From positions 23,487-87,486 of the forward strand of contig JARKQJ010000135.1 of assembly GCA_029973955.1 (NCBI GenBank): a stretch of 64,000 nucleotides of DNA, read 5' to 3'. The stretch is from Paludibaculum sp. GTDB taxonomy: Bacteria; Acidobacteriota; Terriglobia; Bryobacterales; Bryobacteraceae. The notes beneath the pieces were generated by a model. That model was not told where the DNA came from, searched no databases, and was given only the letters and a program-made list of their open reading frames with translations. The position numbers and the translations under genes were made by a program. Positions within the stretch are counted from its first letter, which is position 1; every line of letters starts with the position of its first letter. Positions 57,895 through 64,000 of the stretch are shown here, piece by piece.

Positions 57895-59439
57895 ATGCGC
57901 GTCTACCTCCTCAACCCCAGCGAAACAGCCTTCGGCACCAGCGTCATCACTCCACGTTGGATGTACGTCCTCGCCGCCGCCACACCCTCCACCTATGGCG
58001 ACCCCATCATCGCCGACGAAACACTCGACCACTTCGACCCCGCCTGCCTCCAGCCCGGAGACGTCGTCGGCATCAGCATCCACACCGCCAACGTCGCCCG
58101 TGGCCTTACTCTCGGCCGCATCGCGCGCGAACGCGGTGCCTGGGTCGTCTTCGGCGGCATCCATGCCACCCTCTTCCCCGACGAAGCCATCGAACTCGGC
58201 GGCGCCCACTCCGTCGTCAAGGGCGATGGCGACGTCATCTGGAGCCAGGTTCTCTCCGACTGCGCCCAGGGAAAACCCCTCCCCGTCTACGAAGGCAGCC
58301 GCATTCCCGGCTCCGACTTCCTTCCCGCCCGTTGGGACCTCCTCCCCCCCGGCCGCTACATGTGGGCCTCCGTCCAAACCGTCCGCGGCTGCCCCAAACA
58401 CTGCTCCTTCTGCTCCGTCTGGCGCACCGACGGCCAGAAACCCCGCTCCCGCACCGTCGACGCCATCGTCGAAGAGATTGTCACCCTCCGCCGCATCGGC
58501 TTCCGCTTCATCGCCCTCGCCGACGATAACTTCTACCCCGTCACCCTCACCGACCTCGAACTCGCCCGCAAACAGAACAACCTCGCCCGCCTCGCCGAGC
58601 TCGAAGCCCTCCGCGAAGACCGCTTCGAACTCATGCGCCGCCTCGCCCAACTCCCCTCCGACACCGTCTTCTTCACTCAAATCACCGTCGAAGCCGCCGA
58701 AGACCCCGCCTTCCTCGACGCCATGCGCCTCGCCAACATCAAGGGCGGCCTCGTCGGCGTCGAATCCGTCACTCCCGCCGGCCTCAAGGACATCTTCAAG
58801 GACTTCAATCCCTCCGGCGACGACCTCGCCGCCCGCCTCCTCAAGTTCAAACAGCACGGCGTCCACGTCCTCGGTTCCTTCATCTTCGGCCTTCCCTCTG
58901 ACCGCGCCCACACCTTCCAGGCCACCGCCGAACTCGCCCAGGCCTCCGGCATCACCTTCGCCCAGTTCGTCACCATGACCCCTTACCCCGGCACCGTCGA
59001 TTTCGAACGCTGGGAAAAACACCAGGGCGCCGAGCCTCCAGCCATCGACGGCGTCCCCATCACCCGCTTCTGGCTCATCCCCGGCCATCGCCGCCCCAAG
59101 CTCTACACCACCCACCCCACCATGGACTCCGAGGAGATCCGCGTCCGCACCCAGTCCGTCTGGGACGACTTCTATAGCATCCGCTCCATCTGGGCTCGCG
59201 CCTCCTGCGTCAAGAGCCTCAAGGCCCGCCTCGCCTTCGTCCTCGTCTCCAAGCTCTACCGCCAGATGTACGCCAACACCGGCATCGCCACCGATAGCGC
59301 CCGCCGCCAAAGCTCCACCCGCTGGGCCCGCTGGCTCGCCAAACCCCTCGTCCGACTCTTCCAGGGCAAACCCATGCCCGATCTCGCCGTCCCGCCGCCC
59401 ATCACCCTCGTGCCCGCCTCGAACTTCAACATCCTCTAA
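57895..59439 (+). CDS. B12-binding-domain radical SAM protein
   Basis: N-terminal cobalamin-binding-like fold (DVVGISIHTANVARGLTLGRIARERGAWVVFGGIHATLFPDEA) and RGCPKHCSFCSVW (CxxxCxxC). Confidence 0.9.
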   Translation: MRVYLLNPSETAFGTSVITPRWMYVLAAATPSTYGDPIIADETLDHFDPACLQPGDVVGISIHTANVARGLTLGRIARERGAWVVFGGIHATLFPDEAIELGGAHSVVKGDGDVIWSQVLSDCAQGKPLPVYEGSRIPGSDFLPARWDLLPPGRYMWASVQTVRGCPKHCSFCSVWRTDGQKPRSRTVDAIVEEIVTLRRIGFRFIALADDNFYPVTLTDLELARKQNNLARLAELEALREDRFELMRRLAQLPSDTVFFTQITVEAAEDPAFLDAMRLANIKGGLVGVESVTPAGLKDIFKDFNPSGDDLAARLLKFKQHGVHVLGSFIFGLPSDRAHTFQATAELAQASGITFAQFVTMTPYPGTVDFERWEKHQGAEPPAIDGVPITRFWLIPGHRRPKLYTTHPTMDSEEIRVRTQSVWDDFYSIRSIWARASCVKSLKARLAFVLVSKLYRQMYANTGIATDSARRQSSTRWARWLAKPLVRLFQGKPMPDLAVPPPITLVPASNFNIL

Positions 59440-59491
59440 TAGATCCATCCCTTTCAGACACCGCCCGGAGCCGCGTGCTAGCATGGTTACT

Positions 59492-59600
59492 TGTCAGGCT
59501 CCGGGCTCCGTGCAATGGGGCGTTCCAAACCCCGCCAGGTCCGGAAGGAAGCAACGGTAGGATCCCACCCTGTGTGCCGCGGATCACCCGGGGTCTGACA
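59492..59600 (+). ncRNA. ffs: Bacterial small signal recognition particle RNA (4.5S type)
   Basis: Conserved apical loop ccaggtccggaaggaagcaacggtag; terminal pairing tgtcag...ctgaca; immediately upstream of dnaX. Confidence 0.93.
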
Positions 59601-59636
59601 TTTTGAGAGGCCCCCGCGGCGCAGCCCTTTTTACCC

Positions 59637-61406
59637 ATGTACCAGGTCATCGCCCGCAAGTACCGCCCCCAAACCTTCGCTGAGTTGATCGGCCAGGAAC
59701 ACGTCCGCACCACCCTGGAAAACGCCATCACCCAGCACCGCATCGCCCACGGCTACATCTTCTCCGGCCAGCGCGGCACCGGCAAAACCACCATCGCCCG
59801 CATCATGGCCCGCTGCCTCAACTGCGACCAGGGCCCCACTCCCACTCCCTGCGGCGTCTGCCCCAACTGCACCGAAATCGCCGGCGGCCAGAAGACCTAC
59901 GACGTCTACGAACTCGACGCCGCCTCCAATCGCGGCATCAACGAGGCCCGCGAAATCGTCCAGGCCGCCGAAAAAGCCCCCGCCCGCGGCCGCTTCAAGA
60001 TCTACATCATCGACGAAGCCCACCAGCTCACCAACGAAGCCTTCAACGCCCTCCTCAAGACCCTCGAGGAGCCGCCCTCCTGGTGCGTCTTCATCCTCTG
60101 CACCACCGAATCCCACAAGATCCCCACCACCATCGCCAGCCGCTGCCAGCAGTTCAGCTTCCGCAGCGTCGCTTTCTCCGATCTCGTGGACCGCATGCGC
60201 TGGATCTGCGAACAGGAGAATATCACCGCCGACGATGAAGCCCTCGCCGTCCTTGCCCAGGCCGGCGAAGGCAGCGTCCGCGACTCCCTCTCCGCCCTCG
60301 ACCAGGCCATCGCCTGCTGCGGCGACTCCCTCTCCGGCGCCGCCGTCCGCGACCTCCTCGGCATGTACTCGCTGGCGTCTCTCGAAAAGGTGACCGCCGC
60401 CCTCACTGGCTCCTCCACCGCCGCCATGCTCGAAATCGTTGACGAGCTCGAGCGCAGCGGTAAAAATCTCCAGCACTTTTGCCGCGAATTGGCCCGCTAT
60501 TTCCGCAATCTCCTCGTCGCCAAAATCACCGGAGCCGATACCCGCCTGATCGCCGCGTCCTCCCTCGAACAGGCCCGCTTCCGCGATCTCTCCGCCGGCT
60601 TCCAGGAAGACGACCTCACCCGCTGGCTCCAGATCTCACTCGAGATCTACTCCCAGCTCCAGTACTCGCTCCAGCCGCGCCTCCACCTGGAACTCGGCCT
60701 CCTCCGCCTGGTCCACGCCGGCCGCATCCGCCCCATCGAAGAAGCCCTGAGAGACCTCTCCCCCGCACGCCAGTCCGAGGCGCCGGGCCAAACCCCGAGT
60801 TCCCCCGGACGCCAGTCCGGGGTGACGGGCCAATCGCATGGATCCCCCGGACGCCAGTCCGGGGTGACGGGCCAATCCCATGGATCCCCCGGACGTCAGT
60901 CCGGGGTGACGGGCCAAGCCTATGGATCCCCCGGACGTCAGTCCGGGGTAGCGGGACCACCCCCCACCCCCCCCACCCTCCGCACCCCGGCGCCGCCCGC
61001 CCCTCCGGCCGCTCCGAAACCCGCCGCCGACGATTCCCTCAAATCCCGCCTCGTCGCCGCCCTCGAAGAACTCCGCTCCGCCATGAGCGCCCACGCCGTC
61101 GAAGACTCCGAAATCCGCGAAGGGCAGGGCACCGTCGAGTTCATCGCCCCGCGCTCCGCCAAAATGGGCCTCATGGCCAAGGACGTCGAAAAGGCGTTGG
61201 CCCAGGTCTGCGGCCGGCCCATGCGCGTCAAGATCACCATCACGGAGGACGCCGCCCCCGCCGCTTCCTCTTCCGCCGCCGCCCAGCCCGGTCCCACCGG
61301 CCCCGAAGAGGCCATGCGCCGAGCCATGGAGCACCCCGGCGTCCAGAAATTCCAGGAGACTTTTCCTGGCAGCCAGGTCCGCGAAGTTCGAGATTTACAG
61401 GAGTAA
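59637..61406 (+). CDS. dnaX: DNA polymerase III subunit gamma/tau
   Basis: YQVIARKYRPQTFAELIGQEHVRTTLENAI, FSGQRGTGKTTIARIMARCLNC, IIDEAHQLTNEAFNALLKTLEEPP. Confidence 0.97.
   Translation: MYQVIARKYRPQTFAELIGQEHVRTTLENAITQHRIAHGYIFSGQRGTGKTTIARIMARCLNCDQGPTPTPCGVCPNCTEIAGGQKTYDVYELDAASNRGINEAREIVQAAEKAPARGRFKIYIIDEAHQLTNEAFNALLKTLEEPPSWCVFILCTTESHKIPTTIASRCQQFSFRSVAFSDLVDRMRWICEQENITADDEALAVLAQAGEGSVRDSLSALDQAIACCGDSLSGAAVRDLLGMYSLASLEKVTAALTGSSTAAMLEIVDELERSGKNLQHFCRELARYFRNLLVAKITGADTRLIAASSLEQARFRDLSAGFQEDDLTRWLQISLEIYSQLQYSLQPRLHLELGLLRLVHAGRIRPIEEALRDLSPARQSEAPGQTPSSPGRQSGVTGQSHGSPGRQSGVTGQSHGSPGRQSGVTGQAYGSPGRQSGVAGPPPTPPTLRTPAPPAPPAAPKPAADDSLKSRLVAALEELRSAMSAHAVEDSEIREGQGTVEFIAPRSAKMGLMAKDVEKALAQVCGRPMRVKITITEDAAPAASSSAAAQPGPTGPEEAMRRAMEHPGVQKFQETFPGSQVREVRDLQE
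60759..60959 (+). repeat. 42-bp in-frame tandem repeat (about 4.8 units) within dnaX, each full unit carrying a perfect hairpin
   Basis: Units at 60759 (divergent), 60801, 60843, 60885 and 60927 (partial): tcccccggacgYcagtccggggtgacgggccaaNcNNatgga, encoding SPGRQSGVTGQSHG. Confidence 0.95.
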
Positions 61407-61411
61407 TTCCC

Positions 61412-61726
61412 ATGAAATTCCCCGGTGGCGGTAACATGCAGAACATGATGCGGCAGGCGCAGCAGATGCAGCAGCGCCTCCAGGAGGAGATCGCCGCCAT
61501 CCGCGTCGAAGCCTCCGCCGGTGGCGGCATGGTCTCCGTCAAACTCGACGGCCACAAAACCTGCCTCGGCGTCACCATCGACCCCGAAGCCGCCGGCGAT
61601 GCCGAAATGCTCGCCGACATGGTCATGGCCGCCTTCAACGAAGCCGCCCGCAAGGTCGACGAAGAGTCCCAGAAGAAGACCTCCGGCATGCTCGGCGGCA
61701 TGGGGCTGCCCCCCGGCCTCTTCTAA
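61412..61726 (+). CDS. ybaB: YbaB/EbfC family nucleoid-associated protein
   Basis: [59 protein letters not shown]. Confidence 0.96.
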   Translation: MKFPGGGNMQNMMRQAQQMQQRLQEEIAAIRVEASAGGGMVSVKLDGHKTCLGVTIDPEAAGDAEMLADMVMAAFNEAARKVDEESQKKTSGMLGGMGLPPGLF

Positions 61727-61743
61727 ACGAATGCGAGCCCGCC

Positions 61744-62343
61744 ATGCCCGACTTCGCTGAGCCGCTGGCCCGCCTCATCCTCGAGATCAAACGCCTCCCC
61801 GGCATCGGGCAGAAGTCCGCCCAGCGCATCGCCTTCCACATCCTCCGCGCCCAGCGCGAAGATGTCGAACGCCTCTCCGCCGCCCTCCTCGACGTCAAGG
61901 ACAAGCTCGGCCTCTGCGCCGTCTGCAACAACATCTCCGACGCCGAAGTCTGCCTCTACTGCCGCGACCCCCATCGCGATCGCCACAAAATCTGCGTCGT
62001 CGAAGAGCCCCACAACCTCGTCCCCATCGAAACCACCCGCACCTTCAACGGCCTCTATCACGTCCTCCACGGCTCCATCAGCCCCTTGCGCGGCATCGGC
62101 CCCGAGCAGCTCCGCATCAAGGAACTCCTCAACCGCCTCCACGAAGCCGACGTCGAAGAGATCATCCTCGCCACCAACCCCACCGTCGAAGGCGAAGCCA
62201 CCGCCGTCTACCTGGCGCGTCTGTTGAAACCTCTCGGCATCCGAGTCACCCGCATCGCCATGGGCATCCCTGTCGGCAGCGACCTCGAATACGCAGACGA
62301 GGTGACAATGTCCAAATCGCTGGAAAACCGCCGCGAAATGTGA
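61744..62343 (+). CDS. recR: Recombination protein RecR
   Basis: [45 protein letters not shown] zinc finger, Toprim [16 protein letters not shown]. Confidence 0.97.
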   Translation: MPDFAEPLARLILEIKRLPGIGQKSAQRIAFHILRAQREDVERLSAALLDVKDKLGLCAVCNNISDAEVCLYCRDPHRDRHKICVVEEPHNLVPIETTRTFNGLYHVLHGSISPLRGIGPEQLRIKELLNRLHEADVEEIILATNPTVEGEATAVYLARLLKPLGIRVTRIAMGIPVGSDLEYADEVTMSKSLENRREM

Positions 62344-62348
62344 CCCTC

Positions 62349-63779
62349 ATGCGCCAAGCGCTCCTCTGCCTCACCCTCACTCTCTCCGCCGCCGCCCAGA
62401 ACCGCGAAGCCGTCTTCGCCGAATTCACAGACTTCCTCAAGATCCCCAACGTCGCCGCCGACCCGGCCGACCTCCGCCGCAACGCCGATTGGATCCGCTC
62501 CGCCCTCGCCCGCCGCGCCGTCCCCTCCAAGCTCCTCGAACTCCCCGGCGCCGTCCCCGCCGTCTACGCAGAACTCCTCAACCCTTCCGCCACGGAAACC
62601 GTCCTCTTCTACGCCCACTACGACGGCCAGCCCGTCGATCCCAAAAAGTGGCAGGAGAGCGCCCCCTTCGAACCCTCCCTCCGCGGCGCCCGCTTCACCG
62701 ATCCCGACGCCCGCCTCTACGCCCGCGCCGCCGCCGACGACAAGGCCCCCATCATGGCCATGCTCGCCGCCCTCGACGCCCTCCGCCAGGCCAAGCTCAC
62801 CCCCACCATCAACCTCAAATTCCTCTTCGAAGGCGAAGAAGAGAGCGGCTCCCGCAACCTCGGCCGCATCCTCGCCGCCTACCCCGCCGAAGCCTCCGCC
62901 AACTTCTGGCTCATCTGCGACGGACCAGTCCACCAGTCCCGTCGCATGCAGCTCTACTTCGGCGCCCGCGGCGTCACCGCCTTCAACCTCACCGTCTACG
63001 GCCCCATCCGCGAACTCCACTCCGGCCACTACGGCAACTGGGCCCCCAACCCCGCCATGCTCCTCGCCCGCCTTCTCGCCTCCATGAAGGACGACGAAGG
63101 CAACGTCACCATCCAGGGCTACTACGACTCCGTCGAACCCCTCTCCGAAACCGAGATCGCCGCCCTCAAAGCCGTCCCCCCCATCGACTCCGACCTCCTT
63201 CGCCAGTTCCAGCTCGCCCGCCCCGAAGCTTCTCCCCGCCTCCTCTCCGAAGCCATCAACCAGCCCTCCCTCAACATCCGCGGCCTCGCCTCCGCCGCCA
63301 CCGGACCCGCCTCCGCCAACGTCGTCCCCGCCCGCGCCGAAGCATCCATCGACCTCCGCCTCGTCAAAGGCAACGACCCCGCCGCCATGTTCAGCCTCGT
63401 CAAGGAGCACATCCGCGCCCAGGGCTTCTACCTCGTCGAAGACCGCGAGCCCACCGAAACCGAGCGCCTCACCTACCCCAAACTCGCCTCCATCCAGAAC
63501 CGCGAGCCCGGCTACCGCGCCGTCCGCACCTCCATGGACCTCCCCGCCTCCCAGCAGGTCATCGCCAATCTCAAAACCATCTACCCCGAACTCGTCCTCG
63601 TCCCCACGCTCGGCGGCAGCGTCCCCCTCGCCATCATCGAAGACGCCGTCCACGTCCCCCTCATCGGTGTCCCCATCGTCAACCACGACAACAACCAGCA
63701 CTCCCACAACGAAAACCTCCGCCTCCAAAACCTCTGGGACGGCATCGAAACCTTCAAAGCCCTCTTCCTCCTCCGCTAA
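62349..63779 (+). CDS. M20-family dipeptidase/metallopeptidase
   Basis: VLFYAHYDGQPVDPKKW, GAADDKAPIMAMLAAL-type DDK motif, LKFLFEGEEESGS, PLIGVPIVNHDNNQHSHNENLR. Confidence 0.93.
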   Translation: MRQALLCLTLTLSAAAQNREAVFAEFTDFLKIPNVAADPADLRRNADWIRSALARRAVPSKLLELPGAVPAVYAELLNPSATETVLFYAHYDGQPVDPKKWQESAPFEPSLRGARFTDPDARLYARAAADDKAPIMAMLAALDALRQAKLTPTINLKFLFEGEEESGSRNLGRILAAYPAEASANFWLICDGPVHQSRRMQLYFGARGVTAFNLTVYGPIRELHSGHYGNWAPNPAMLLARLLASMKDDEGNVTIQGYYDSVEPLSETEIAALKAVPPIDSDLLRQFQLARPEASPRLLSEAINQPSLNIRGLASAATGPASANVVPARAEASIDLRLVKGNDPAAMFSLVKEHIRAQGFYLVEDREPTETERLTYPKLASIQNREPGYRAVRTSMDLPASQQVIANLKTIYPELVLVPTLGGSVPLAIIEDAVHVPLIGVPIVNHDNNQHSHNENLRLQNLWDGIETFKALFLLR

Positions 63780-63794
63780 GCCCCGGCGCGACCA

Positions 63795-63846
63795 AGCCCG
63801 TTTCCCCCGATGAGCCCGTTTCCCCCGATGAGCCCGTTTCCCCCGA
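63795..63846. repeat. 18-bp intergenic tandem repeat, about 2.9 copies
   Basis: agcccgtttcccccgatg x2 plus agcccgtttcccccga. Confidence 0.95.
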
Positions 63847-63912
63847 GGCGCCAGCCCATATGCGCTAACTTAATTGTATTGACCGCCAATTTTTCCGGCA
63901 CTATCCTAAGGT

Positions 63913-64000
63913 ATGAATACACGAGAGGTGTTCGAGTATCAGTGGCCTTATCTCCTTAGCTTGCTGCCGCCCCTTGAGGCGCTCGAGGCTGGCGCCTATA
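63913..64000 (+). CDS. Start of an unidentified CDS truncated by window end
   Basis: ATG followed by 29 open codons MNTREVFEYQWPYLLSLLPPLEALEAGAY; preceded by AT-rich DNA. Confidence 0.4.
   Translation, partial: MNTREVFEYQWPYLLSLLPPLEALEAGAY

Noticed and set aside
57790-59484. 564 aa minus-strand ORF opposite the radical SAM gene
   Set aside because: Antisense shadow; acidic Gly-rich low-complexity translation; the plus-strand gene has clear motifs.
60759-60959. dnaX repeats considered as a CRISPR-like array
   Set aside because: Units are contiguous and in frame with no unique spacers; this is a coding minisatellite.
60479-61726. Open frame running from within dnaX straight into ybaB (possible frameshifted DnaX-YbaB fusion)
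   Set aside because: No slippery A-rich heptamer was seen in dnaX, the out-of-frame translation is Arg/Pro low complexity, and ybaB has its own start and RBS. Kept only as a remote possibility.
62208-63728. 506 aa minus-strand ORF opposite the M20 peptidase
   Set aside because: Antisense shadow, GGG/VVV-rich, no motifs.
1-64000. tRNA genes, riboswitches, prophage or complete IS elements
   Set aside because: No cloverleaf-compatible segment, riboswitch core, phage structural gene or transposase recognised by reading. A tRNAscan/Infernal run would be decisive.

Overview
High-GC (about 65-70 percent by eye) bacterial chromosomal window, densely coded. It looks acidobacterial (Solibacter/Bryobacter-like) from gene content: an Oar-type TonB receptor, Tat-signal Gfo/Idh/MocA oxidoreductases, TIM-barrel sugar isomerases and GSDH-cytochrome c. 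That taxonomy is inference. Main blocks: the end of lspA; an 8-gene chemotaxis operon on the minus strand (cheW-mcp-cheA-cheR-cheD-cheY-cheX-cheB, about 3.7-11.4 kb); a two-gene molybdo-hydroxylase; a large TonB-dependent receptor; SOD, deaminase and amidohydrolase genes; a poly-G-containing membrane protein; sugar kinase and isomerase genes; a 32.9-49.6 kb region rich in secreted carbohydrate-related proteins, some of unassigned family; a minus-strand run xseB-ispA-tlyA-nadK-symporter-isomerase-M14 peptidase; and the conserved SRP RNA-dnaX-ybaB-recR cluster. I found no CRISPR array, prophage, complete IS element or tRNA. The signals most worth checking are: (1) a gene-orientation-independent switch of GC skew at about 28-33 kb, suggesting the replication terminus; (2) a G12 tract inside a surface/membrane-type gene of atypical composition; (3) a 42-bp tandem repeat with a built-in hairpin inside dnaX, whose GCCA hairpin loop recurs in an intergenic palindrome near rpsU; (4) a HAMP-less MCP ending in a candidate CheR/CheD tether; and (5) orphan secreted/membrane proteins in the carbohydrate neighbourhood. 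I saw no clear-cut undescribed system. Family calls are from recalled motifs, not database searches.
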